A stretch of DNA of 64,000 nucleotides from the NCBI GenBank assembly GCA_019915015.1, contig JAHBBC010000021.1, positions 124,001 to 188,000 on the forward strand, read 5' to 3'. The position numbers and the translations under genes were made by a program. The notes beneath the pieces were generated by a model. That model did not search any database and was not told the origin of the DNA. It was given only the letters and a program-made list of their open reading frames with translations. Each line of letters starts with the position of its first letter. The first letter of the stretch is position 1. This document shows positions 1 to 11,529 of the stretch, piece after piece. This stretch comes from Auriscalpium vulgare. Lineage: Eukaryota; Basidiomycota; Agaricomycetes; Russulales; Auriscalpiaceae.

Positions 1-2
1 GT

Positions 3-1170
3 GTCGCCGCAGAGAACAGTCATGTCAAGCTCGGTGCATTCCACACACTCGACATCGAGGCAAATCGCGATGTCCGCATCGAGAAGCTAGAGTGGGACAG
101 CATAGCGCTCGAACGTATCGAGGAGGCGAGCATCCCTGGTCGCGGTGCAGAGGTCGGTGCAATTGTGTGCGGCGAAGGTCTGTTAGCATCGTCGAGATCC
201 GAGCCGCTCATCTCATCCTGATTTTATGTTAGGCACAGCGGCATTCTGCTTGCTATCACAGCACATGACTGTCGTCCGGCAAAGAATTGCTGTTCCCGTT
301 CCCCGCAAACGCACAGGCTCGGCCACTGCCCACGAGCGTGGTCTTGCTCGGTTCTATGACACGCTCTACCAGACGTTCCTGCGACATATCCCTTATTCAA
401 GTCCATCCTTGCGCGCAATCGTGATAGCAAGTCCAGGGTGGGTTCGCGATGCGGTGTTCGACCATATCATGGCGGAGGCTACGAGGACTGGCAACAGGGC
501 GCTGCTGGGTGCCCGGCCGAAGTTTGTACGGGTGCACATCAATAGCCCGCATGTACATAGCCTTGTGGAGGTTTTGAAGAGCCCAGAGGTGAGGCATTGT
601 GTAACTCCATACCCCTTTATCATTCTGATAATGCTGTCTGTGGCTGGCAGATTGTATCACAGCTTAAGGAAACCAAATTTGCTCGAGAAGGGATTATGCT
701 CGACAAGTGGGTCCAACTGGTCCTACAGGTATACTGTGCTATGGGCTGAACACGACGCAGATTTTTCAAGATGCTAGGGTCGGATGAGCAAAGAGCCTGG
801 TACGGCCCCGATCACGTCTCTCTGGCCGTCGACCGCGGTGCCGTCGGGACCCTTCTCATCTCTGACGAACTGTTCCGAGCGAGCGATCCACAACTGAGGA
901 AGAGATACGTGACACTAGTCGAGGATGTCAGAGAGAAGCGCGGTGAAGTCCTCATCTTCTCCAGCATGCACGAGAGCGGGCAACGTAAGTTCTACTTGGA
1001 GCAAACTCCTGAGCCAGCTGACACGACTCATATGCATAGAGCTCAATCAGATCACCGGCATTGCTGCTATTTTGAACTTCCCGTTAGATGTTGAAGTCGT
1101 CGAGGCGGAAGAACGAGAGGCAAAAGAGGAAGCGGAGAAGAAGTTGCAAGAGTCAGCTGAGGGCGCGTGA
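3..1170 (+). CDS. DOM34: Dom34/Pelota ribosome-rescue factor, 5'-truncated by window edge
   Basis: Dom34/Pelota is an eRF1-like protein that works with Hbs1 to split stalled ribosomes in no-go and non-stop decay. Five exons (3-177, 233-588, 651-706, 761-984, 1040-1170) give 313 residues; about 75-80 N-terminal residues lie off the window, so the start codon is not seen. The visible part starts in the first domain (HTLDIEAN...[12 protein letters not shown]), continues through VPRKR into the central eRF1-like domain, and ends with the third domain, where [14 protein letters not shown] and [15 protein letters not shown] motifs are clear. The tail is acidic/basic with many Glu, as in other fungal copies. 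The third intron is chosen at 707-760 because only this donor restores [12 protein letters not shown]. It converges with URA3, 130 bp away. Identity is by recalled family similarity; confidence is high. Confidence 0.93.
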
Positions 1171-1300
1171 TGGTCGGATGACCACGTGTTGTTGGTTGCG
1201 ACTTCAGATATGCGACTTGTAGCGGTAGGGAATCTGTGTATCCATCACTATGGTCTATTCCACATGTTGTCATTTCCTACTTGTCCATGCCGGTCTATTC

Positions 1301-2224
1301 CTACAGGGTCACCCTGGCCAAGTAAGCATCCCAACCAGCTCTTCTATACCTATCCGCCTGCTTCTGTACCTCTTCGACATTCAAGCTGCCGGGTTTTCCG
1401 TAAATTCCCCTGCCCACGATGATCACATCGCATCCACTCTCCGTCACGACTTCGTGTGGAGTGCGATACTGCTGGCCCATCCCATCGCCCTTGACATCGA
1501 GTCCAACACCAGGGGCAAGGATGAGAAAGTCCTCCTCGTCCGCGCTAAGGGAGCCCACTCCCTCCATGCGTCTCTGTGCGATGAAGCCGATCACGAAGTC
1601 GGGATTCTCTCGAGCCATGCGCACTGCATCCTCTGTGTACGTGCCGCGTGCGAGGGAACCTGCGGTAGACATTTCTGCGAGGAGGAGCAGGCCGCGGTTA
1701 CGAGGTATGCCCACAGATGCCAACCCTTTCACTATGGAAGGGCCGGGGACGGGGTGGGCGTTGGTGATGTGCGCCCAGGATGCGATTTTGTACACTCCAG
1801 AGGAGTACTGCAGAGCAACAGTATTGCCTAGCGATCAAGGGTCTCAGAGTGCGTAGAGCGAGATGGGCGATGACGACCTGCCGATGTCAGCAAACTTGCG
1901 GTCCTCGAAGATGAGGAAGTCGTGCTTCACGCTGAGGGTGGCGAGGCGGTCCAAGAGACCGGGCTCAAAGTCCTCAATGATATCAATGTGTGTCTGGCTT
2001 TGACCACATCAGCTAGGTTCCTGTGTATTGGACGCGCTGCTTGCCTTGACGAGGCAGGCGTATGGGCCGACAGTGTCGATAATCGAGAGGAAATCGGCGG
2101 CGCTGGTCACATCGACGCTGACACAGAGGTTGGATTGCTTGCGAGATATTGTTTCGAGCAGGTGTTTGGCGGCAGCGTTGGTATGCTTCTCTGCGCGCTG
2201 GGAGTAGGTCTGCAAGGCGGCCAT
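1301..2224 (-). CDS. URA3: Orotidine 5'-phosphate decarboxylase
   Basis: This enzyme decarboxylates OMP to UMP, the last step of de novo pyrimidine synthesis, in the cytosol. Exons on the minus strand are 2045-2224, 1882-1993 and 1301-1827, giving 272 residues, the usual fungal length. The catalytic Asp/Lys block [12 protein letters not shown] sits near residue 90, followed by [19 protein letters not shown] and the C-terminal phosphate-binding [12 protein letters not shown] and IIVGRGIY. Both introns must use GC rather than GT donors (AAG|GCAAGC and ATCG|GCAGGT) to keep the conserved frame; no GT donor nearby works. The start is the first Met before [11 protein letters not shown]. It shares a very short divergent promoter with PUS7. 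Confidence 0.95.
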
Positions 2225-2287
2225 GATGGTAGCCTGGCAAGCGCGCGGGCCGGGCACGGGCTCCACTGCTGCTATCGTCCGACCGTC
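2225..2287. promoter_or_regulatory. Compact divergent promoter between URA3 and PUS7
   Basis: Only 63 bp separate the two start codons, which point away from each other. The stretch must hold most of both 5' ends, or each promoter must extend into the neighbour's coding sequence. I see no clear TATA box. Confidence 0.6.
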
Positions 2288-5200
2288 ATGTCCATGTCGA
2301 CCTCCCCACGCGTCCGCACCCGCGACCTCGAAGACAACGAGCAAGGCCCGGCCGCCAAACGACACAAAACTGACGATGAGCTGACAGAGCCCCCACCGTC
2401 CGCCTATATCGACGCAAGCCCTCCCCTCTCCGCTGCCGACACTCCCATCGCCGTATCTGACGAGACGCCCTCGACAGCGCCGGAGAGCATCTTGCCCCTC
2501 AGCCATGTTTTGCTAGGTGTCAAACCTCCTGCTCTCACAGAAGATGGCGCAATCGCACAACTCATGGAGACGGACGTCGGGATCTCCGAATACATTGCGA
2601 AGGATGTCCCCAAAATTGAAGGCATCATCAAACAGAGGTGCGTCCCCGAATTGGCTGCTCCTGGTAGATTATTCTTACCGAACACGACAGGTTTACGGAC
2701 TTTTTGGTATTTGAAGTCGACCAGGACAGCAATGTCATACACATCAAGTCGCTCGCTATGCCTGAATCCCCTCCGAAAAAAGAAAAGGTTAATCAAGATG
2801 TACCGTCGGCAACTGAGGCTCTTCCAGGGTCTGCTGCACTTACTAGCTCTGCTGTCTCTGAGGAGGCAACACCTGTTCCTACCGAAGAAACGACTCCAGT
2901 CCCAGTCGAGCTGACTCCGGCAGAAGTGGAAGAGGTCAAGCCTCAAGAAGCCTCGGCATCGTCATCAAGCCCCAGTAAGGCCACGCCGTCTGTCCCATGG
3001 CCAGACACATTCAGTACACGTCTCGCACCATTCCTCCCTGCAGAGAAGATCTTGCGAGTAAAACAGATGTACCTCGAAGGCCCTGAGCCTCCTTTTACCA
3101 GTGACGCAGGATGGGGTGGACGAAGCACCACCAAGAATACAGAGAACGGCAGCGAGGGAACATCTGAAGTGGTAGAAACTGCAACCGATAAGAAAGAGGA
3201 TGCCGAAGATGCCAAAGGTAAGGGGAAAAGAGGCCGAGACAGAGGCGGCCGCGGGGGACGGGGAGGTCGAGGAGGTCGGAGCGGACGACCAGGAGCAAGG
3301 GAGGACCACAGGAAAGTCACGTCTGATGTTTGTACTGCATCACTCTTCGCTGCCTTTTGCAATCTGACGTCCTTGTCCCTCATCAATGATCGGTAGCCCA
3401 TTGCATCTAAGACGCTTCGGACGGAGTTTCATCAGGCAGTGAGAGAGCTGTTTGGCGGCAAGCTCGACAGTGAGACAGACATCACTGGTGGTACAGGGGA
3501 AGATGGATCACGCATCATGATTCGGTGGTCAAGACGAGGCGGCGGCCGTGGGGGTCGTGGTGGTGGTCGGGGAGGGAAAGGTTCGTCTCATATACAGCTA
3601 TATATCGCCCTCTATTGATATGTGTGTGGCAGCCGATGGCGGTCAACGTCCTGAAAGAGGGAATTATCCTCCTTATATCCACTTCACCCTCCAGAAAACA
3701 AACCGCGATACTCAGGATGCTCTCTCATATCTTGCAAGAACTATACATGTCTCACCCAAGGATCTCTCCACAGCCGGGACAAAGGACAAACGTGGTGTGA
3801 CCGTCCAGCGGGTTGCCTTACGAAGAGGAGGCAAGTCTGTCGAAGACGTCTGGCGACTCGCGAACGGGGTACCCAGTCGCCAGACCGCAGAGCAAGCTGT
3901 GTCTCGGCGCGGTGACCACGGTATCAGAATTGCCGATCTTAATTACAGGAAAGCGGCCTTGGAGCTGGGGATGCTGAAGGGGAACGCGTTCGTGATTACT
4001 CTACGGTAAGCGTCAAGGGCAATTCTTCTTCGCATGATCTAAATGGAACCACGCAGGAACGTTCAGGTAGACTCACAGGAGACCTTGGACAAAGCTTTGT
4101 CCTCGATCAAGGAGCGAGGCTTTATCAATTACTACGGTACAGCGACTCTTCAGGCCCCCAATTTATACTTTCTGAACAGCTCCTGAACAGGTATGCAGCG
4201 TTTTGGAACTGCAGCAATTCCTACGCATTCGATCGGACTGGCGCTGTTGAAGTCCGATTGGCAGCTTGCGGTCTCTCTCCTTCTGCGCCTTCGCCCCGGC
4301 GAGCATCCCGATGTGATGGCTGCACGCCGCGCATGGCTGGACGACGGTGATCTCGACCGCGCACTGCAACTCATGCCACGCCGAGTTGTAGCAGAGCGCT
4401 GCATTCTTGAGAGCTTCAAAAAGCAAGGTGGTGACACCCGAAACGCATTCGGGGCCCTGTCGACGGTGAGCATCTCGTATCAAGTCTCAAAAAAAAACGC
4501 CCCGTTGACCCCTTGTTTTTAGATACCGAGGAACTTGAGACTGATGTACGTGCATGCGTACCAGTCATACGTGTGGAATGCGATCGTCTCCGATCGTATC
4601 AAGACGTATGGCGCGGACAAGCCCGTTCCCGGAGACCTTATTCTTGAGTCTGGCGCCGTCGATGAGGCCACAAACGACAAGATGGATGTCGACACTGCTG
4701 AAGGAGAGGCAGAAAAGGACGCAGACACCGTGGAACGCAGTGGCCGTGGCAAAAGAAATAAAAGGCCATGGCAACCTCCCAAAGTCAAAACGTTGACGGC
4801 GGAGGACGTCGGCAATTACTCAATATTCGACGTCGTCATGCCTTTGCCCGGCAATGATGTAGCCTTTCCCGGAGGTGCGCTAGGCGAGAAATATAGGGAG
4901 TTTCTACGAATGGACGGGTTGGATCCTGACAACTTCCAGCGTAAACAAAAGTACGCACGAACGATCGGATGTGGTCAATGTGCTCTAATACTGACAAATG
5001 CCTTCCAGAGACTACAGTCTCAACGGTTCGTATAGAAACATCCTGCACCTCCCGAAGGAACTGTCGTGGTCGGTACTCCGTTACACCGACCCCGACGTCC
5101 CATTAGCTCAAGCCGACGAAGACAAGCTCCTGGCATACGACGCACCAGCCGACACACCCGATGGCCGCTTTCTTGCGCTTCAAATACGCCTCACTCTTGG

Positions 5201-5393
5201 AACAGCGGCCTACGCAACAATGGCTTTGCGCGAGGTCACTAAGACCGAGACGAGCGCGCGCTTTCAGAGCACCCTCACGCAAGCATCAGCAGATCAGGCT
5301 TTCAAAGGCGGGGAGACCGAGGCAGAAATACTGGCAGAGGTTGAAGCTGAGGTACCCGTCGAAACCGAGGAGGTCATGAAAGAAGACATGTGA
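2288..5393 (+). CDS. PUS7: TruD-family tRNA/mRNA pseudouridine synthase
   Basis: Pus7 isomerises uridine to pseudouridine in tRNA, snRNA and mRNA, mainly in the nucleus. Eight exons (2288-2637, 2691-3327, 3397-3580, 3633-4005, 4057-4136, 4191-4465, 4523-4950, 5009-5393) give 903 residues. The TruD active-site motif AGTKDKRGVTVQRV, with the catalytic Asp, is in exon 4; NYYGMQRFGT and the TruD insertion domain follow; ILHLPKELSWSVLRYTDP lies near the end. The protein is longer than yeast Pus7 because of an acidic/Ser-Pro insert and two Arg-Gly-rich blocks (3233-3297 and 3533-3580) before the catalytic core. Such RGG tracts usually bind RNA; that role here is inference. The start is the first Met of the MSMSTSPRVRTR N-terminus, just after the URA3 promoter. 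Confidence 0.95.
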
Positions 5394-5800
5394 TCGAATG
5401 CGTGCTCTTTGCAATCGCAGTGTATCTCACTGTAGCCATCCTTTACTTCTTGACCTGTTCGCGCTTTTTCCCCGTGAGAGGACCTATCCTCGTGAGAACG
5501 TCGAGGTGTGCACCTGCGAGAGTGCGAGACGCCGGTTCGCAGCTGGGTTACAACGACGGACATGTCATTGGACCACGATCTCACTACGCCGCCATACACG
5601 CTCACAGGGCCCGCTACATCGTGTCCTCCTCATCCAAGCTCGTTATAAAAGGGGAGATGCTAACGCCCCTCACCGACACCGCGTAACGACCATCTGTTCA
5701 CTGCGAATCACAGGGATCACTAGTCAGCGCACAGCACACGCAATCAAGCATCCCTTGGACGCCCCTACAACATACATTCGCGCACTTGCGGCTCACGAAC
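5394..5800. other. Intergenic, promoter side of the MFS transporter gene
   Basis: No supported gene. A TATA-like run (TTATAAAAGG, about 5642-5651) lies roughly 150 bp before the transporter start codon and may be its core promoter. Short open frames here have no recognisable product. Confidence 0.4.
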
Positions 5801-7648
5801 ATGGTCAAAGTCGAGAGCATCGTGTTCTTCTCCTTGGTGCTGGACTTATTCGGTGCGCGACGGTCTTCTCTGGTGCGAGGTTTGCTCTGACGCGCGCCGA
5901 CGTGTCTGCTTGCAGCCTTCACTATTCCGCTGCCATTGTTCCCTCGTCTCATTGAATGGTACACAAAGGTGCGTGGTCGTTCACGCGGCTGTAAAACGTG
6001 TCTGATCTTCGTCCTTAGAGGGAATCGTCCGACCCGAGTGGCTTCTTGTCCCGGACACTATGGCTCGTTTCCGCGATCCGAGGACAGTTCTACACGGCGT
6101 CACATAACTCGCAACGGTGGGATGTGGTATTGCTAGGTACGTCGCACATATGTCGCGTTCAAGTCAACACATTAACCTGCTGGGCAGGGGGCCTCATGGG
6201 CTCCGTTTTCTCGTAAGTTACCCTGTCCAGACTAGCCCGTATCTGTCACACTCTCATATTTTTCTATCCTATTAGGACTCTGCAATTCATTGTCTCGCCA
6301 AAAATTGGGTCGCTATCTGACAAATATGGTCGGAAAAAGGTCCTCTTGATCACGATGATTGGGAACATCCTTTCTGCTTTAGTGTGCGTTTTTTACACAC
6401 GTTCTTCCGTGCCTGGCTGCTGATACTCCTCTCAGATGGATCAAGAGCACGACCTTCGCATCGTACATGCTCTCGCGCGTTATCGGCGGTCTGAGCGAAG
6501 GGAACGTGCAACTAGCCATGTTCGTATCTTGTCCCAATCGGCGTGGCTCCTGCATTCATCACGCGCCCTGCAGTGCTATCCTGTCAGATATCACCACGCC
6601 CGCTAACCGAGGCAAGGCCCTCGCGCATGTGGGCATCGCATTCGCTATCTGTTTCATCATCGGACCTCCCATCGGAGCGTACTTCGCCTCTCGTCCGGTA
6701 GAGCTGGGCTCCTCCGTTGGCCTCGAGCTGAACGTGTACGCGGCACCGGCCATCCTCACGTTGGTCCTTCTGCTCGCAGAGACAGCCTTTCTTGCCGTCG
6801 CGCTTCCAGAGACACGAGGCAAAGGCGTCTCCTCGGAGAAGACGAACGGAACGAGCAAGTCCGAGAAGGCCAATGGACACACTAATGGGACATCTCGCGC
6901 GAAGACCGTCGAGCAACGAATCAACCTACTCAAATCACTGCGCGCGCTGCATTTCCTGTTCCTCGGACTCTTCTCCGGCGTGGAATTTACGCTTACGTTC
7001 CTCACATTCGATCGTGCGTCACTCGCATCATGTATGGTGCCCGCCCGATGCTAAAATGCGTGACAGTGTTCGACTGGAGTAACACGCAGAACGGCAAGCT
7101 CATCGGCTCCATAGGGGTTGTGAGCGCGGTACTGCAGGGCGGATACGTCCGCCGTGCGCTGGCTAAAGTGGGCGAGCTTAATATGGCGCGGAGAGGGGTG
7201 ACGAGCTGCGCAATCGGCCTCGCCTTCCTAGCCCTGCTTCCGCAGTTCACAGCCTCGCGCCCCGGCCTGGCCTTTCGCCTCCTGCAGGCCGCCGCGGTGT
7301 GCATGGCGTTCACTTCCGCCACCGTCGTAAACTCGCTGACCGCACACGCGTCGCTCCAATGTGACGACGCGATGGATGCGGATACTGGCAAGCCCGTCAT
7401 CGAAAACCCAGAGCTGGCGAAAGGCAGTGCATTGGGGCATTTCCGCTCTTCGGGGCAGCTTGGGCGAGCAATTGGCCCGTTACTCGGTGCGTACTCCGTC
7501 AGTCGGCTGTCGGGAACACCTTATTGAAAAGCTCTTCCCAGCATGTGTGTCATATTGGACCTTTGGGCCCTCGACGACGTATGCTGTGAGTGCGGTGGCT
7601 ATGGTCGCACTATCAGCACATATGAGGCGGTTGGCAGCTTCCCTATAG
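5801..7648 (+). CDS. Major facilitator transporter, MFSD10/tetracycline-resistance-like
   Basis: A membrane transporter of the MFS drug/H+ antiporter type; the substrate cannot be told from sequence. Nine exons (5801-5852, 5916-5968, 6019-6136, 6188-6212, 6276-6383, 6436-6529, 6574-7013, 7067-7496, 7542-7648) give about 475 residues. The first helix starts at once (VESIVFFSLVLDLFAFTIPLP); the MFS signature between helices 2 and 3 is GSLSDKYGRKKVLL; the motif-C region is GIAFAICFIIGPPIGAYF. A hydrophilic loop with Lys/Ser/Thr/Asn (exon 7) divides the two six-helix halves. The second half has HFRSSGQLGRAIGPLL, as in MFSD10-type proteins. Exon 4 is only 25 nt. The start is the first Met before the first helix. 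Confidence 0.85.
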
Positions 7649-7960
7649 AGAGGTCTTTAGCTTTTTTCATCCAGGAGGGGGTAATATTTATGTATAATGT
7701 CCTCAACCGCAGTGCTAACGAGCGTTGTCAACAATTATTGAACCTCTGTATTGTAATGTGTCGAAAAGTAGTCCTGCGTCAATGCCGTCCATAGCGAGAA
7801 GAGCAGTCTACTATAAATAAAGAGGTATTGGAACTTTTTAGTTCATGGAGCAAGCTCGCCTGGAGGTGCGTACGTAGGCGAGATGACCGCCTGAGAATTC
7901 CTCGAGGTAGATGAAGCATGGAAACGCCCATGGCAAAGAGAAGCCAGAAATCCTGTCCCC
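7649..7960. other. Convergent 3' intergenic region
   Basis: AT-richer tail-to-tail spacer between the MFS transporter and the glycosyltransferase gene. It contains AATAAA-like runs (around 7815-7822) compatible with polyadenylation signals; nothing else seen. Confidence 0.4.
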
Positions 7961-9633
7961 TCACCACGGCCGTAGTCCGGCGCCGACTCTTGGTGTGGAG
8001 GCTGCGGCGTACGGCCTTCGCGCACCGCTGGCATCTGGATCCGCGGGTAAGCGAAATGCCAACTCGGAGTGCGAAGGCATCGAGGCTGAAGAGCCGTCTG
8101 AAAAGGCGTCTTGGAACACGGCGTCTGCCTCGACGTCCTGCAATAGCGACCGTTTATCCGAAGAATTGGGCGATCGCCTCGGTATCAGGCCACTCGAGCT
8201 GAGTGTCTCCGGATTTGGGAGGGCGATATCTCCGCCGGATGACGCGAAGGCGGGAAGGAAGAAGAGGACGCCTCGTGGTCGCCGACGCGAGTCGCGGCTC
8301 GAGATACCGAGAAATGACGCGATGCCGTTTCTGAGTCGGCGTAGGACGTTCGTGACAGGGGGAGATGATGCCATGATCTCTTCGTTTGAGCTTCGCGAGG
8401 ATGGTGCCGGGGAGACTGAGCGCACGTTGAGGGGTAATGGGAGCAGTGGAACGTCGTCGTCGTCTCGGGTCAAGCCCGCCATACTGTTGGACATGTGATG
8501 TGGGATGGTTGGACTCGTCGCGGGGGTCATACGTCCGGGAAGGGAGAGCCAGCCCAAGTCCAAATGCCAGCGGCCATTGCGTTCGACCCATCGGGGAAGC
8601 ACAACATCGTACCCGCCAGCACTACGAGGACGCATCTGCTGGGTGCTGGTGTAGCCGAGGCGTATCATGCTCAGAACAAGCACAACGAGCCCGACCCAGA
8701 GCAGAACCTTGCCCCATTTCCCAAGGAAGCCGATGAAAGCGGCGTCGTCCGAGTGCCAGCTACTCCCGTAGAAATGGGTAAAGAATGAGTGCGGGGCCTC
8801 TCCATCCTTGGCGTTCTTGCCATATAGGGATTTCGGTAAGATGCGAACTTCACCGCCAGGTAGCGCTGGGGTGCTGGGGTGTGATGCGCTGTACAGCCCG
8901 TACTGCGTGGAGAGGAACATGGGGCCCGTGGAGAACATAACCGTGGGGTAATTGAGAACCCAGTCGTGGTCAAAGGTGACGAGGTTGTGAATGGTCTGGG
9001 CCATGAAAGGGTGGCCCTTCTCGGCAAACATGAGATCGTTGGATACGCCGACGGGGATGGTTCGCGGTAGGATGACGGGAAAGACGAGGAGGGGGTCGAC
9101 GCGGCGGAGGCAGCCAATGTCTAGGTCGAGGTAGACGCCGCCGTAATGGTGGAGGACAAAGTAGCGGATGGCATCAGCACGTTGGATGGGATAGATGTAC
9201 GAATCGAATGTGTCGAGGAACCAGCTGTACTCCTCGGCAATGAAGTTGCGGGAGCCTTCGTCTGTCCAGAGCATGTACTCGCTAAGGAAGAGGTGAGACA
9301 TGGCGAGACGCGGTAAGTGAGCGGGACAACGGACTAGTCAGGCATCATAGCGCGGCACTCCTGCGAGACCTGCTTCCAGCGGTCGGGAAGGACGTCTGTT
9401 TTCCAAGTCTGGTGGAGGATTCTGGGGATGCGCTCGACCTTGCCGTGCTGGGAAGCGTTCCATGAGGGGATGCCGATGGGTGCGTTGAGCTCCTGTTCTG
9501 TGATGTAGGCGGCGACGGGGATGGAGAGGTAGTATGAGACGGTGGAGAGGACGACGACGGTGCCGAGGAGGAAGAGACCGAGGACGGAGAGGAGGACGTG
9601 GACGGTGCGTCTGCGGAGGGAAAACCAACCCAT
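7961..9633 (-). CDS. GT32 glycosyltransferase, Sur1/Csh1-like inositol phosphoceramide mannosyltransferase
   Basis: GT32 enzymes of the Sur1/Csg1 type add mannose from GDP-mannose to inositol phosphoceramide in the Golgi. Two exons (9335-9633, 7961-9281) give 539 residues. An N-terminal signal anchor (RRRTVHVLLSVLGLFLLGTVVVLS) is followed by IPRILHQTWKTDVLP and the catalytic block HHYGGVYLDLDIG with the DXD motif. A second membrane segment (KVLLWVGLVVLVLSMIRLGY) comes after the catalytic domain, followed by a long basic, low-complexity tail with Ser and Arg that is unlikely to be catalytic. The start is the ATG at 9633 before GWFSLRRRTV; an upstream TTG codon in frame is not used. Donor substrate and acceptor are inferred from the family. 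Confidence 0.85.
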
Positions 9634-9823
9634 TGCTGGGCAGGGGAGGGCAAGCAAGTGCAAGGAGCGACTAGAGAGATATAAGCCTTGTCGAGAACCG
9701 GGCGCCGAAAGCAGACCCCGTCGTCACACGTCGCGTCACACTTGCGCAGCCATAACATAACGATTGTCATTGCATACTTAAATAAATAAGTATTGATGTA
9801 TGTCGGTGATATCTCCCTCAGGC

Positions 9824-11287
9824 TCACGTCCCCGTCGGCCGCAGCTGCAGCCCAAACACACCCTCTGCGTACGGCCGCAGGACCGCCACCGACTCCTGCA
9901 CCGCGCGGTCCTCCCATGCCCCTCCTATCTCTCCCAGCAGCGCCGCACACATCCCCCATTCCGCCCGAGTCCAATTCTGTCCCGCCCGACACCCACGTTC
10001 CTTCTTGCCAGGCTTCGTCAGGAACATCTCCAGCTTCTGTCGGTCCCCTCGTATCCCCTTCTTGCATACCAGATACCCGACACAGTCGCTGGCCGTCCAG
10101 TCCGGCAGCGCCGCCCGACTCCAGCTCGGCGCGTGCACAGACCTCGTCAGTGCGCTTTTGTTCGACCTCGTGCGAGGCACATCCGCCCCTCCCACGCGGT
10201 CAACAAGCTGCGACAGCAGGGGTGAGAAGTGCTCAATCACTTCCAGGTGTAGCGCGTCCAGAGGGTGGCTTGGAATATAAGTTTCTGGTTCTGAGTCCAC
10301 GTCCATTTCGTCGTCGCCCGCGTGCGAGCCTTGTTCAACAGAATTCGCATGATTTGGGTCAGCTTTCGCAGCCTCGCGCGAAGTTCTCGACGGATAGTGG
10401 TCGAAGTGTCGGGCCTCGTTTCCAAGATTGCCGTACAGAGCGTCCGCGATCTCACGGCTGGTCCAGAAGCGAGACGGGCTGATACTCTGTAGACCTGCAA
10501 GTGCCCGCATGGTTTTAATCGTCTCGACATCCCACTCTGCAAGGCCGCTAAGCACTCACCTAGACTCTCACTCTTGAAGCATATATTCTTGTCCGCGCTA
10601 CACAGAACAACGCGCCCAGACTTGGCTCTGAAACATACGCCCGCGAAGTACCGACAGCAGTCGATGATAAGATCGTCGTTCGATTCCGGACCCCTCGTCT
10701 GCATCATAACGCGGCGTTAAGACAAGTAACTAGAACGAACGCGGGAATCCTACCTCTCCTTGGTCCCGCACGTTCCATTTCCCCGACTGTTTACACGTCT
10801 CTTCGTGCGCTTGGCCCCTCACCGATCGCCGCTCTTTCACCTTCTCCAAGAGCCAGGTCGATGCGCGCCGCGCCGCCCACGCCAGGTCTGCGCGGTTCTT
10901 TTGGCTAAGGGCCATCTAGTCAGAGCGGCATTCAGGGCTCGACGGGATCCGACGTACTGATCGAGCTCGCTGATAACGATGCCAGGTACAAGGAGTAGAA
11001 GAGGCAGTTCAATCGGGAGCGCCTCGACGTCGGCAACGAATTGCTGGAGAACGTCCAGATGGTGCAGTACTACGTTTGTATCCACTACAAAGTATATATG
11101 GCGTTCAGAAGGTGGAGGCTGTTGTTTGATGAGCGTTGCGATTGAGTGCCACAGGAAAGAACTTAACCTGCATTTCCACATCTTCGTTCACCACTTTATC
11201 GACGCGCCGCAGGGTCGCGTCAAGGAGCGGTTCCACATCCATAGACACACCCCGGCTGTACATATCGTAGCGTTCAGCGTATGACAT
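9824..11287 (-). CDS. PIN-domain endoribonuclease, Swt1-like
   Basis: Swt1-type proteins are nuclear PIN endonucleases that help clear faulty mRNPs. Five exons (11168-11287, 10958-11118, 10754-10904, 10560-10698, 9824-10536) give 427 residues. The PIN fold starts with YFVVDTNVVLHHLDVLQQF (first acidic residue), then LLLVPGIVISELDHQK, RRASTWLLEKVK, ESNDDLIIDCCRYF and VVLCSADKNICFKSE, the usual spacing of acidic metal ligands. The C-terminal half lacks motifs I recognise, apart from an acidic patch. The start is set at the ATG of MSYAERYDMY; an in-frame GTG lies six codons upstream, and a missing upstream exon cannot be excluded. Assignment to Swt1 rather than another PIN family is probable, not certain. 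Confidence 0.75.
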
Positions 11288-11470
11288 TAGAGCACTGACC
11301 TTCACGGTGCGACAGTAGAAGAGCGAAGTAGAGCGAAGTAGGTGGCGGTCGGAAGCAAAGGAGTGCAGCTTACGTCCGCGTCATGTCCCGACGCGGCACG
11401 CAGCTTGCGGTCACAGATGTTAACCACGCCGACAGACAAATGATATATTGTATGGTATGCCAGCTGATAC

Positions 11471-11505
11471 AGATGAATGATAATGATGAATGATAATGAT
11501 GAAGA
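11471..11505. repeat. Short tandem repeat (ATGAATGATA-type)
   Basis: Two back-to-back copies of a 13-bp unit (GATGAATGATAAT) in the 240-bp spacer between the PIN nuclease gene and PCF11. Simple low-complexity DNA; no function assigned. Confidence 0.5.
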
Positions 11506-11529
11506 CAAATGAAAGCAAGTCCAGAGCAC

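Noticed and set aside
226..777. Long open frame over the second exon of DOM34, read straight through the following intron
   Set aside because: The tail after residue 130 is intron sequence; the Pelota motifs continue only after splicing at 588/651.
9800..10225. Plus-strand open frames opposite the PIN nuclease gene
   Set aside because: They mirror GC-rich coding sequence of the minus-strand gene and have no protein features.
11302..11529. Minus-strand frame upstream of the PIN nuclease
   Set aside because: Low-complexity, hydrophobic by chance over AT-rich tandem repeats; no splice link found to the nuclease.
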